Notes under the pieces: model-generated | What the model was told of the DNA's origin: nothing | Seen by the model: only the letters and a program-made list of their open reading frames with translations | The model's database searches: none | Shown: positions 7,827 through 16,321 of the stretch, piece after piece | Position numbering within the stretch: the first letter of the stretch is position 1 | How the letters are laid out: every line of letters begins with the position of its first letter | Source of the DNA: Accumulibacter sp. | Lineage (GTDB): Bacteria; Pseudomonadota; Gammaproteobacteria; Burkholderiales; Rhodocyclaceae | Direction: 5' to 3' | NCBI GenBank assembly: GCA_031290495.1 | Contig: JAITNL010000223.1 | Span: 1-36,571, forward strand | DNA length: 36,571 nt | Made by a program: the position numbers and the translations under genes

Positions 7827-8443
7827 ACGCTGGCCGGTGGCTTGGGTTCGGTCAATTCCCATAGCCGCTGGGTGTCGCGGTTGGCGATCAGCATGATCAG
7901 CATCATCAGCCCGGCGGTCGCCCAGAGTCCCGCGCCGGGAGTCACCTGCAAAAAATTCGAGAGTTTGACCACGGCCACCAGGATGCCGAGCAGACAGACT
8001 TCGACCATGCTCCACGGACGCAAGGCGGCGAGCAGACGCATCACCGGCGCGAAACCGGGCGCGCGGCGGCCCACGCTGGCGTGCAGCAGCACCCAGGCGA
8101 ACAGGCTGATTTGAACCAGGGGAAACACGATGATCGACAAGGCGAAGGGGACGGCGATGAGGGCGATCGGCCCCCGCGCCAGCGCGGTGGCCGACTCCCA
8201 CAGCGTGGCGTCGTTGTGCAATCCTTGCAGACTGATGTGGATCACCGGACAGACGTTGGCGATCACGAACACGATGGCCGCGGCGAGCGTCAAGGCCAGC
8301 CAACCGGCGATGTCGAGGCGCTGGGCGCGATACAGAATCGCGGCGCACCGGCCGCACCGCGCCACTTCGCCCGGCAACAGCGTCCGGCGTCGATAGACGC
8401 TGTCGCAGTGCTCGCAAACGATCAGATCGGAAAAAGTTCTCAT
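7823..8443 (-). CDS. pqiA: PqiA-domain inner membrane protein (first of pair)
   Basis: 206 residues from the ATG at 8443. The frame is open further upstream but that part lies in the metY gene. The cysteine pairs CEHC (residues about 10-13) and CGRC (about 30-33) form a rubredoxin/zinc-ribbon-like head. Four membrane helices follow (GWLALTLAAAIVFVIANVCP, LIAVPFALSIIVFPLVQISL, a segment around MVEVCLLGILVAVVKL and LWATAGLMMLIMLIA). ANVCPVIHI is the counterpart of the PqiA ALPV motif. It starts 10 bases after metY ends and overlaps the next pqiA-like gene by 4 bases, so the pair is probably cotranscribed. Role inferred: envelope lipid homeostasis. Confidence 0.85.
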   Translation of the reverse strand: MRTFSDLIVCEHCDSVYRRRTLLPGEVARCGRCAAILYRAQRLDIAGWLALTLAAAIVFVIANVCPVIHISLQGLHNDATLWESATALARGPIALIAVPFALSIIVFPLVQISLFAWVLLHASVGRRAPGFAPVMRLLAALRPWSMVEVCLLGILVAVVKLSNFLQVTPGAGLWATAGLMMLIMLIANRDTQRLWELTEPKPPASV

Positions 8444-8453
8444 GCCCGTTCGG

Positions 8454-9728
8454 TTATCGAACCGCCGCCAGCGCCTGGTCGAGATCGGCGAGCAGGTCGT
8501 CGATATGCTCGATGCCGATCGACAGCCGCACCATGTCGGGCGACACGCCGGCCTTGGCCAGTTCCTCGGCGTTGAGTTGGCGGTGCGTGGTGGACGCCGG
8601 GTGACACGCAAGCGATTTGGCGTCGCCGATGTTGACCAGCCGGGTGAACAGCTTGAGCGCGTCCTGAAAGCGCGCGCCGGCCTCGATGCCGCCTTTGATG
8701 CCGAAAGTGAGGATGCCCGAGGCGCGGCCGCCCATGTATTTTTGCACCAGCGGGTGATCGGGGTGATCGGGCAGACCGGCGTAGTTGACCCACGAGGCCT
8801 TGGCGTGGCTCTTGAGGAATTGCGCGACCCGCAGGGCGCTGTCGCAGATGCGGTCGAGGCGCAGCGCCACGGTTTCCACGCCTTGCAGGATCAGGAAGGC
8901 GTTGAAGGGCGAGAGCGCGCCGCCCTGGTTGCGCAGCGGCACCACGCGGGCGCGCCCGATGTAGGCCGCCTCGCCGAAAGCGTCGGTGTAGATCACGCCG
9001 TGATACGAGGGGTCGGGTTGGCTCATTCTGGGAAAACGCGCCTGGCGCCGCGCCCAGGGGAATTTGCCCGAATCGACGATCGCGCCGCCGAGCGAGTTGC
9101 CGTGTCCGCCGAGGTATTTGGTCAGCGAATGCACGACGATGTCCGCGCCGTACTCGAAGGGCCGGCACAGATACGGGGAGGGCACCGTGTTGTCGACGAT
9201 CAGTGGAATACCGGCCTGGTGGGCGATGGTCGCCAGCGGCTCGAAATCGGTGATGTTACCGAGTGGATTGCCGATGGATTCGCAGAAAATGGCCTTGGTG
9301 CGGCCGTCGATCCGCTGGCGGAAGCTTTCCGGATCGCCAGAGTCGGCGAAGCGCGTTTCGATGCCCAGTTGCGGGAAAGTGTGGGCGAAAAGATTGTAGG
9401 TGCCGCCGTAGAGCGTGGCGGCGGAAACGATGTTGTCGCCGGCTTCGGCGATGGTCTGGATGGCGTAGGTGGTCGCGGCCATGCCCGAGGCCACCGCCAG
9501 CGCGCCGATACCGCCTTCCAGCGCCGCGATGCGCTGTTCCAGCACCGCGTTGGTGGGGTTCATGATGCGCGTGTAAATATTGCCCGCCACCTTGAGGTCG
9601 AAAAGATCCGCGCCGTGCTGCGTATCGTCGAAGGAATAGGACGTCGTTTGGTAGATCGGCGTCGCGACGGCATGGGTGGTGGGTTCCGGGGTATAACCCG
9701 CGTGGATGGCGAGCGTTTCAAATTTCAT
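8454..9728 (-). CDS. metY: O-acetylhomoserine sulfhydrylase (PLP)
   Basis: 424 residues, the typical length of O-acetylhomoserine aminocarboxypropyltransferase, which makes homocysteine from O-acetylhomoserine and sulfide (direct sulfhydrylation route to methionine). Start ATG at 9728 with CGGAG six bases upstream; the N-terminus MKFETLAIHAGYTPEPTTHA is characteristic. Cys/Met-metabolism PLP motifs: ALAVASGMAATTYAI (phosphate loop), PLIVDNTVPSPYLCRPFEYG, then DIVVHSLTKYLGGHG with the PLP lysine in SLTK, and the C-terminal substrate region LACHPASTTHRQL. It might also use other O-acylated amino acids. pqiA follows at 10 bases, probably by accident of compaction. Confidence 0.93.
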   Translation of the reverse strand: MKFETLAIHAGYTPEPTTHAVATPIYQTTSYSFDDTQHGADLFDLKVAGNIYTRIMNPTNAVLEQRIAALEGGIGALAVASGMAATTYAIQTIAEAGDNIVSAATLYGGTYNLFAHTFPQLGIETRFADSGDPESFRQRIDGRTKAIFCESIGNPLGNITDFEPLATIAHQAGIPLIVDNTVPSPYLCRPFEYGADIVVHSLTKYLGGHGNSLGGAIVDSGKFPWARRQARFPRMSQPDPSYHGVIYTDAFGEAAYIGRARVVPLRNQGGALSPFNAFLILQGVETVALRLDRICDSALRVAQFLKSHAKASWVNYAGLPDHPDHPLVQKYMGGRASGILTFGIKGGIEAGARFQDALKLFTRLVNIGDAKSLACHPASTTHRQLNAEELAKAGVSPDMVRLSIGIEHIDDLLADLDQALAAVR

Positions 9729-10346
9729 GGGGACTCCGTCGTTGGGGGAAGGGACAAAAATGCTAACACCGAAAAGCGTTTGATTGGCGGTTTGGTTGAA
9801 GGCCGATGTTCCGGCGTTCTGAATGGCACCGGCATTGGTCAGTGATTTACCGTCGTCGCTCTTGCCGTTATCGGCGTGGATGAGTGTGCAATAGCCGCTG
9901 GGGACATCGCCGCCTTCAGGCAGCCATAACTCCAGGACAGATTGAATAACTCGTGACAAAATTCACGCACGCCCTTGTATTTTTTCGTCTTATAGGCGAA
10001 ACTTCTACCCTTATGGGAGAATTTTATATACGTGTTTTTGGGGTTCGCAACCAAAAAAGTGAACAAAATGAAAACGGCGGCACCATTTCTTTTTGATCGG
10101 TCCAGCGCCCGGATCGGAACCAGCGATTTCGGCTCGCCCATGATTCTGACACGATTTTTGTCCCCACCCCCCCCCCCCACCCCCCCCGCTTTCCGTTGTC
10201 GTGTAAGCGCCGCGTTCCAAGCGCCGATGAATAACGACCAGGATTCACGCGCGATTTGCGGAAAACAACATCGCAACATCGACTGGTCTTCGCGGAAAAC
10301 GCGCGTTATTATCTGGGCATCCCTGTTTATACGATTGCCAGTCATC
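9729..10346. other. Gene-free stretch between metY and the porin
   Basis: Divergent intergenic region of about 620 bases that should hold the metY promoter (minus strand) and the porin promoter (plus strand). Long open frames cross it on both strands, but I recognise no conserved protein in any. An AT-rich part at 9975-10085 contrasts with a C-homopolymer cluster at 10162-10187. Confidence 0.5.
10162..10187. repeat. Homopolymeric C tract (C4-A-C12-A-C8)
   Basis: The interval contains 4, 12 and 8 consecutive cytosines separated by single adenines, about 160 bases upstream of the porin start. Tracts of this length are prone to slipped-strand mispairing. In host-associated bacteria, poly-G/C tracts near outer-membrane protein genes give phase variation. 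Whether that applies here is inference; the exact length may also be affected by sequencing error. Confidence 0.7.
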
Positions 10347-11585
10347 ATGATGTTCAGAAATCGATTCGGCCTTTTCGTGGCCGTATTCCTTATTGCCCTG
10401 TTTCCCATTTTGGATACCGCGCTGGCCAATGAAACGGACGGCGCGTCCGCTTTCACCTTGCGCGGTTTCGGCACGCTGGGCGTGGCGCGATCGACCAATG
10501 GACAGGCGGAAATAACGCACGATCTGCTGCAACCGCACGGTGTTTCGAATCACTGGTCGGGAAAAATCGATTCCAACCTCGGCGCGCAGCTCAACTACGT
10601 GGCAAGCGATACCGTCGAAGCGGTTGCCCAGGTGGTCAGCCGCTACAACTACAAGGGAAATTTCACACCGCAAGTGACGGAACTGCTCGTCAACTACGAT
10701 CCCAACGCCAATTTGAAACTGATCGCGGGAAGAATCAGCGCCAATCTTTTCCTGCGCGACGGCAATCGGCTGATTGGCTATTCCCAACTGGCCGTTCGTC
10801 CGAACATCGACTATCTTTCGGGGATGGCGATCACTTATCTGGATGGCGTGGATGGCCGGATCACGCTTCCGCTCGGCAAGGGGCTGCTGATCGGCGAAGC
10901 GTATTACGGCTTTCTCGCGGAAAGGTACGCGCTGGCCAACGGCAACCTCGATCTGCATGGTTCACGCACGATTGGCGTTCAAATCGATTACCTGTCGGGA
11001 GACTGGCAATGGCACGCCGGAATATCGCAGGTCCGCTTCAATCATTCGATGCCGGCGCAAATTCGTGAGTTTCAGGCGGATATGCGCAGGGCTGGAATCG
11101 ATTCCCTGACGCGAGCGGCAAAGAAACTGGATTTGCGGGATACGGATGCCATGTATTACACCGTCGGCATGAACTATGACCCCGGTCCCTTGCTGTTGCA
11201 GCTCATGTTGAGTCGGTTGAACTACGATACCCGCGCCCTGCACGGACGCGATACAGCATTGTTCCGGGCGAGCTATCGCATCGGCGAGGTCAAGCCTTTC
11301 ATCGGCTATTCGTGGGCCAAATCACGGCGCGCGCATATTACGTCGGGTTTGCCGAGCGGGGACGGCTGGGACGACCACTTGCGCATGGTGCTGGCGCAGT
11401 CCTACGTTGACCAGCACACGGTCTCGATGGGGATGCGCTGGGATTTCCAGCGCAACATGGCCTTGAAGTTTCAGGCCGACCTGATTCGCGGCCGATCCAA
11501 TTCAATCTACGCGGTTCGTGACGCTACGCCTCGCTGGGACGGGAAGACAAAGCTTTTTTCCGTGGCGCTGGATTTTGCTTTCTAG
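10347..11585 (+). CDS. Outer-membrane porin-like beta-barrel protein
   Basis: 412 residues. The start ATG ATG at 10347 opens a clean signal peptide (MFRNRFGLFVAVFLIALFPI, then LDTALA cleavage). The mature part is rich in alternating strands with charged loops and ends in LDFAF, the terminal phenylalanine required for outer-membrane assembly. Phrases such as AGRISANLFLRDGN and QLAVRPNIDYLSGM fit the family of porin-like proteins found in Rhodocyclales-type genomes, recalled without a search. No strong ribosome-binding site is seen, so the start could be further upstream. It is followed after 9 bases by a periplasmic protein gene and then a GGDEF/EAL gene; the three read as one operon. Confidence 0.7.
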   Translation: MMFRNRFGLFVAVFLIALFPILDTALANETDGASAFTLRGFGTLGVARSTNGQAEITHDLLQPHGVSNHWSGKIDSNLGAQLNYVASDTVEAVAQVVSRYNYKGNFTPQVTELLVNYDPNANLKLIAGRISANLFLRDGNRLIGYSQLAVRPNIDYLSGMAITYLDGVDGRITLPLGKGLLIGEAYYGFLAERYALANGNLDLHGSRTIGVQIDYLSGDWQWHAGISQVRFNHSMPAQIREFQADMRRAGIDSLTRAAKKLDLRDTDAMYYTVGMNYDPGPLLLQLMLSRLNYDTRALHGRDTALFRASYRIGEVKPFIGYSWAKSRRAHITSGLPSGDGWDDHLRMVLAQSYVDQHTVSMGMRWDFQRNMALKFQADLIRGRSNSIYAVRDATPRWDGKTKLFSVALDFAF

Positions 11586-11594
11586 GGGAGCGGC

Positions 11595-12020
11595 ATGTTG
11601 AGACGACTCCTCCTTTTCCTCTTTTTCGCGTTGCCGCCCATTGCGGCGAACGCTGAAAGCATCGTCGTCGTGGTCAATCCGGAGAGCGGAGTCGAGTCGC
11701 TCAGCCGCGACGAGGTCATCAATATCTTCCTCGGACGTTTTCGCCAGTTTCCAACAGGAAACATGGCGCTTCCCATTGATCTGTCGCGCGAGGATCCGGT
11801 GCGGAGAGAGTTCTACCAACGGCTGGTGGGTAAAACGCCGTCGGAAATCAATTCCTACTGGTCACGTCTGATACTCTCGGCAAAAACGCGCCCGCCGATA
11901 CAGGTGGAGCGCGTCGAGGACGCGCTGACGCTGGTTCACCGATCGGCCAGCGCGATCGCTTATCTTGAACGCAGACAGATGAACAAACCAATGAGGATCG
12001 TCTTTGAACTGCCGCTTTGA
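11595..12020 (+). CDS. PstS-like periplasmic binding-domain protein, small
   Basis: 141 residues with signal peptide (MLRRLLLFLFFALPPIAANA) and AGGGGAG six bases before the ATG. The mature part, ESIVVVVNPESGVESLSRDE then VINIFLGRFRQFPTG, EFYQRLVGKTPSEINSYWSR, IQVERVEDALTLVHRSASAI and AYLE, matches the small proteins usually annotated as phosphate ABC transporter substrate-binding-like, about one lobe of a PstS fold. No transporter genes accompany it. Its position between a porin and a membrane-bound GGDEF/EAL protein with a periplasmic sensor region suggests that it is a ligand-sensing partner rather than a transport component. That role is inference. Confidence 0.8.
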   Translation: MLRRLLLFLFFALPPIAANAESIVVVVNPESGVESLSRDEVINIFLGRFRQFPTGNMALPIDLSREDPVRREFYQRLVGKTPSEINSYWSRLILSAKTRPPIQVERVEDALTLVHRSASAIAYLERRQMNKPMRIVFELPL

Positions 12021-12050
12021 GCCATAATCGCGGTTGCAAGAGGCGTGTGG

Positions 12051-14522
12051 ATGTTTTTTGACAGGTGGCGCATGAAGTATTTCTGGCGGCAAAGCATTTT
12101 GGTGCGCACGGCGGCGCAGGTCGTCGGCATCTGCCTGTTTGTCGGTCTGTGCGTTGTCCTGCTGACCAATTACCAGGCCGAGCGTTTTGTACAGCAAGAC
12201 ATTTCCTGGCGTATTCACCAGTTGTTATCGACCTTCGAGCGGACGGTTCAGATCGCCTGTTTTGCCCAGGATGAAAATCTGGCGCAGGAAGTAGTGAACG
12301 GTCTGACCCAGCACAGCGAAATCATCGGCGCGGGGATCACCGACGGCACGAAAATTCTGGCCGAAAGCCAAAGCCAGGGAAACGGCGTGGATGACGAACC
12401 GCAGCGTCGAGTGACCAGCGAACGCATCAGCAGGAGAATCGCGTCGCCGTTCGACGCGACGCAAATCATCGGCGAACTGTTCATCGATCTGGACCCGGAA
12501 ATCGTGAACCTGCACGTTCAAAAGCGTGTTTCCTATGTCGCCACGCTGCTGGGCGTGCAACTGCTGGCTGTGGTTCTGGTCGTGTTGATCGTGGTCCTGC
12601 TGTGGGTCGTGCGTCCGATCAAGCGCATGTCCGACAAGCTGCACCTGATGAACGCGCATTCGGCCGAACCGCTGACGCTTCCCGCCGGACAGGAAAACAC
12701 CGAGATCGGGCGTCTCGCGTTCGACATCAACCAGCTCCGCGAGCGTCTGCTGGTCGCGCTGGACGAAGAGCACAATCTGCGTATCCAGCAGGAAATCGGC
12801 GAGCGCAAGTACCGCGCCATTTTAGAGCAGGCCAAGGCGGGCATTTTCCTGATTGATCGGGGCATGGTGGTGGAATCCGGCAATCCGAGTTTCCATCGTT
12901 GCTTCGGCTTGCCGCCGACGACGGACGAAGCAATCAATTTGTTGCAGCTGCGTTGGCGAAACCCCGACGCGCTCAAGAAGCTCGTCGAGCAATGCGTCGC
13001 GAAAAACGACACGGTCACGGACGATTTCGAGTGCGATGTCGGCGACGATGCGCACTGGTTCAACGTGACACTGACGCCGATTGACGACCAGTTGATCCAG
13101 GGACAATTGTCAGACATTTCCCGGCAAAAACAGATGGAAATGCTGGCGCAGCACGAAGCCGTCACCGATGGACTGACCGGTCTGCTGAATCGCGTCGGTT
13201 TCATACAAAAGCTCGACCAGGAGATTGCCGCCTGCAACGCGAGGAAGGGCGAAAACCAGGGTTTTGCCCTGCTGTGCGTCAATTTCGACAGTTTTCGCCA
13301 GGTCAACGAAACGCTGGGAATCGCCGCCGGCGACCAGATTCTGACCATCGCGGCCCAACGTCTGCGTTCCTGCGTCAAGAGTTCCGATTTTATCTCGCGC
13401 CTGGGCAGCGACGCCTTCGCGCTCATTCTGCGTTCGACGACGGACGAAAAGGTGGTGAATAACATCGCCATACGCATTTCCACCGCCCTGAAAAGTTTTA
13501 TCGACGTCAGCAACACGCCGATGCAACTTGGCGTGAGCATCGGTATCACGCTCTTCCCGCGCGACGACAGCGAACGGCAGATGTTGCTGCGCAACGCCGA
13601 AATGGCGCGCGAACACGCGCGCTACGGTCATGGTCACCGCCGCCACTGCTTCTTCGACTCCACCATGGCGAGCAACGCCGAACACCGGCGGCGTCTGGAA
13701 AGCGACCTGCGCTTTGTCGTCCGGCGCAACGAACTGATCGTCCGTTTCCAGCCAATCGTCGACATGCGGGTACGCCGGATGACCGGCGTGGAAACCCTGG
13801 TACGTTGGGAGCATCCGCAGTTCGGGCTGATTCCTCCCGACATCTTCATTCCGCTGGCCGAGGAAACCGGCGCCATCGTCGATATCGGGCTGTGGGTGCT
13901 CGAAACCGCGATTCAGCAGTTGGCGGTCTGGCGGCGGCAAGGGTTTGATCGTTACATCTCGGTCAACGTTTCAGCGCGGCAGATCCCTGACGGACTGGCG
14001 CCCATTACCATGATCGAGCTTGTCAACCGCTATGGCGTTGAACCGGCCAACCTGGCCATCGAAATTACCGAGAGTCTGTTCATGGGCAATTCGGAAGCGG
14101 TGAAGACCTGGCTCGACGCGGTCCATGCTCTTGGTTTTCCCATTTACCTTGACGACTTCGGAACCGGCTACTCGTCGCTGTCGTATATCAGACACTTCCC
14201 CGTGGATGTGTTGAAAGTGGATAAGTCATTCATCTGCGACATCAACGAGGAAAACAGCGCGTACGCCCTGGTCGGCGCGATCATCAACATGGCGCACAGC
14301 CTGGGATTGAGGGTTGTGGCCGAGGGCGTGGAATCGCAGCGCCAGCTCGACTTGTTGGTAATGGAAGGTTGCAATTGCATACAAGGGTATTATTTTTCGC
14401 GTCCGGTAGCGGCGAACGAGATCGAGGCCGCCAACCAGCGCATCGAAGAATTGATCGCTCTGGCCCCAACGCCACTCTCTGGGGGCGCGGAAATACAGCA
14501 GCTCTCTCTCGGTAAAACCTGA
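12051..14522 (+). CDS. Membrane c-di-GMP phosphodiesterase: HAMP-PAS-GGDEF-EAL
   Basis: 823 residues from the ATG at 12051 (AAGAGG upstream; a GTG at 12045 is an alternative). Order: membrane helix at about 17-40, periplasmic sensor at 40-165, second helix at 165-190, HAMP (RPIKRMSDKL), PAS at about 250-370, GGDEF domain at about 378-535, EAL domain at about 550-795. The GGDEF signature is degenerate (RLGSDAFAL), so cyclase activity is unlikely and the domain may be regulatory. The EAL domain looks active: ETLVRWEH, SVNVSARQ, AIEITESLF, LDDFGTGYSS, LKVDKSFI, AEGVES and CIQGYYFSRP keep the metal and catalytic positions. Predicted output is c-di-GMP hydrolysis controlled from the periplasm, probably with the preceding binding protein. 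Confidence 0.9.
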   Translation: MFFDRWRMKYFWRQSILVRTAAQVVGICLFVGLCVVLLTNYQAERFVQQDISWRIHQLLSTFERTVQIACFAQDENLAQEVVNGLTQHSEIIGAGITDGTKILAESQSQGNGVDDEPQRRVTSERISRRIASPFDATQIIGELFIDLDPEIVNLHVQKRVSYVATLLGVQLLAVVLVVLIVVLLWVVRPIKRMSDKLHLMNAHSAEPLTLPAGQENTEIGRLAFDINQLRERLLVALDEEHNLRIQQEIGERKYRAILEQAKAGIFLIDRGMVVESGNPSFHRCFGLPPTTDEAINLLQLRWRNPDALKKLVEQCVAKNDTVTDDFECDVGDDAHWFNVTLTPIDDQLIQGQLSDISRQKQMEMLAQHEAVTDGLTGLLNRVGFIQKLDQEIAACNARKGENQGFALLCVNFDSFRQVNETLGIAAGDQILTIAAQRLRSCVKSSDFISRLGSDAFALILRSTTDEKVVNNIAIRISTALKSFIDVSNTPMQLGVSIGITLFPRDDSERQMLLRNAEMAREHARYGHGHRRHCFFDSTMASNAEHRRRLESDLRFVVRRNELIVRFQPIVDMRVRRMTGVETLVRWEHPQFGLIPPDIFIPLAEETGAIVDIGLWVLETAIQQLAVWRRQGFDRYISVNVSARQIPDGLAPITMIELVNRYGVEPANLAIEITESLFMGNSEAVKTWLDAVHALGFPIYLDDFGTGYSSLSYIRHFPVDVLKVDKSFICDINEENSAYALVGAIINMAHSLGLRVVAEGVESQRQLDLLVMEGCNCIQGYYFSRPVAANEIEAANQRIEELIALAPTPLSGGAEIQQLSLGKT

Positions 14523-14564
14523 AACCTGGCGCGCGCGAAGCGTCAGGCCGATGGGTACGGCACA

Positions 14565-14806
14565 CCGCGCGCGCTGAAGCGTGACCTGCCCGGCGCCATT
14601 CACGGCGTCGGCGAACATCCCCTTGTTCTCCCGCTGGCTTGCTGTATTCGCCCGGAGCGCTTCGACAACGCCCGGCAGACCGCCGCCTTTGCCGGACTCA
14701 GCGGAATGTCTTTCAAGCCAGAATCGACAACGATTGCGGTATCCAGGGAGCGTCTGTTGAGCGACAATGCGCTTCCCCGGATTCTCGCCGCGTCAAAATT
14801 TTCACG
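14565..14806 (+). pseudogene. Decayed C-terminal part of an IS110-type transposase
   Basis: In the frame that continues past the stop of the GGDEF/EAL gene, LPGAIHGVGEHPLVLPLAC and RPERFDNARQTAAFAGLSG match the helix-hairpin-helix and following segment of the Transposase_20 domain (family pattern I-GIGE...RFDNARQ-AAFAGLSP). After that, RERLLSDNALPRIL is a degraded version of the RLSK-GNARLRK-L segment. There is no start codon and no N-terminal RuvC-like DEDD domain, so only the last quarter remains. The recognition is from memory of the family. It fills most of the 308-base gap between the GGDEF/EAL gene and nnrD. Confidence 0.6.
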
Positions 14807-14830
14807 ATCAAAGGTCAAAAAGGTCAAACC

Positions 14831-16321
14831 ATGCCTTCCACTTTGCTTTTCCATTCCGCCGACATACGCCGGATCGAAGCGATGGACGCCGCACAGCGGT
14901 TGATGCAACGCGCGGGACGGGCGGCGGCGGATCTCGCCGTCACATTGCGTAACGACGTCAACGCGCCGGTATTGATTCTCGCCGGTCCCGGCAACAACGG
15001 CGGCGACGCTTTCGAGGCCGCCCGGTTGCTGCGCGAACGCTTTCTGACGGTGTGCGTGGTCTTTGCCGGCAGCGTGGCGCGCTTGCCGTGTGACGCCGCC
15101 GATGCTTTTCGCCGCTTTTCCGAGGCCGGCGGAACGACGTGCGCGGCGATTCCGGCTGACGAACGCTGGTCGCTGATTATCGACGGGCTGTTCGGGATCG
15201 GACTCAAACGCGAAATCGGCGGCGTTTTCGCCGACCTGATCGAACAGGCCAACGCGCTGGCCGAACGCGAACACTGCCCGCTGCTCGCGCTCGACTGTCC
15301 AAGCGGCATCGACGCGGATACCGGCGCGCCGCGCGGGACGGCGATTCGCGCCAGCCATACGCTCACTTTCATTGCCGCCAAGCCGGGCTTGTTTACCGCC
15401 GACGGCCCGGATCATTGCGGCGAGGTAACGGTCGCCGCGCTTGATCTTGACGCGCGGACGTTGGGCGGTTCGCCCGGTTGCATCGTCACGCCGGCTCAAT
15501 TCGCCGACTGGCTGCGGCCGCGGCGGCGCAACACGCACAAGGGCAGCTACGGCAACGCCGGCATTCTCGGCGGCGCGGCGAGCATGACCGGCGCCGCGCT
15601 GCTCGCCGCCCGCGCCGCGTTGCGCTTGGGCAGCGGGCGCGTCTATCTCGGTCTGCTCGACGAGCGCGCCACGGCGCTCGACCCCGCGCAGCCCGAACTG
15701 ATGATCCGCCGCCCCACCAGACTGTTGAGCACCGAACTGAGCGCGCTGGCCTGTGGCCCCGGTCTGGGCGACGGCGGCGAGACCGGCGCCTTGATTACGG
15801 ATGCGTGCCGTCTGGACATTCCGCTGACGCTCGACGCCGACGCGCTGAATCGCGTCGCCGGGAACGCCGGGTTGCGTTTGGCGGTCAAGGCGCGGCGCGC
15901 GCCGACGCTGCTCACGCCGCACCCGGCGGAAGCCGCCCGATTGCTTGATCGCTCCGTGCGCGAGGTGCAAGACGACCGCGTCGCCGCAGCCTGCGAGCTG
16001 GCCGCGAATTTCAACGCGCACGTCGCCCTGAAAGGTTGCGGCACCGTCGTCGCCGCTCTCGACGGCGCGTGGTCAATCAACGCCACCGGCAACCCCGGTC
16101 TGGCGACGGCGGGTAGTGGCGACGTACTGACCGGCATCGTCACCGCCCTGTTGGCGCAGGGCTGGCCGGCGCGCGAGGCGCTGCTCGCCGCCGTGCATCT
16201 GCACGGACTGGCGGCTGATCGTCTGGTGTCCCAAGGCGTCGGCCCAATCGGCCTGAGCGCCGGGGAACTGATCGACAGCGCGCGCGTCTGCCTTAATCAA
16301 TGGACGCGGGAAACCGTGTAG
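14831..16321 (+). CDS. nnrD: Bifunctional NAD(P)H-hydrate repair enzyme (epimerase + dehydratase)
   Basis: 496 residues with both halves of the YjeF/Nnr fusion. Residues about 1-210 are the NAD(P)HX epimerase (LILAGPGNNGGDAFEAARLL, IIDGLFGIGL, ALDCPSGIDADTG). Residues about 225-490 are the ADP-dependent (S)-NAD(P)HX dehydratase, a ribokinase-like domain (GSYGNAGILGGAASMTGAAL, LLTPHPAEAARL, ALKGCG, then NPGLATAGSGDVLTGIVTAL with the catalytic GSGD aspartate). It repairs hydrated nicotinamide cofactors. Start ATG at 14831 with AAGG 8 bases upstream. It converges with eutC, the reading frames overlapping by 29 bases; no terminator is visible there. Confidence 0.95.
   Translation: MPSTLLFHSADIRRIEAMDAAQRLMQRAGRAAADLAVTLRNDVNAPVLILAGPGNNGGDAFEAARLLRERFLTVCVVFAGSVARLPCDAADAFRRFSEAGGTTCAAIPADERWSLIIDGLFGIGLKREIGGVFADLIEQANALAEREHCPLLALDCPSGIDADTGAPRGTAIRASHTLTFIAAKPGLFTADGPDHCGEVTVAALDLDARTLGGSPGCIVTPAQFADWLRPRRRNTHKGSYGNAGILGGAASMTGAALLAARAALRLGSGRVYLGLLDERATALDPAQPELMIRRPTRLLSTELSALACGPGLGDGGETGALITDACRLDIPLTLDADALNRVAGNAGLRLAVKARRAPTLLTPHPAEAARLLDRSVREVQDDRVAAACELAANFNAHVALKGCGTVVAALDGAWSINATGNPGLATAGSGDVLTGIVTALLAQGWPAREALLAAVHLHGLAADRLVSQGVGPIGLSAGELIDSARVCLNQWTRETV

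Noticed and set aside
8442-9845. 467-residue plus-strand ORF opposite metY
   Set aside because: Shadow frame of a clear PLP enzyme; composition is Arg/Gly/Val-rich without any domain.
9839-10498. 219-residue minus-strand ORF across the metY-porin gap
   Set aside because: It crosses the poly-C tract and the porin signal peptide, has no RBS and no recognisable family; part of it overlaps the well-supported porin start.
14639-14830. N-terminal 64-residue extension of the NAD(P)HX repair enzyme
   Set aside because: The extension falls in the IS110 remnant out of its frame, and the family N-terminus begins at 14831 with an RBS.
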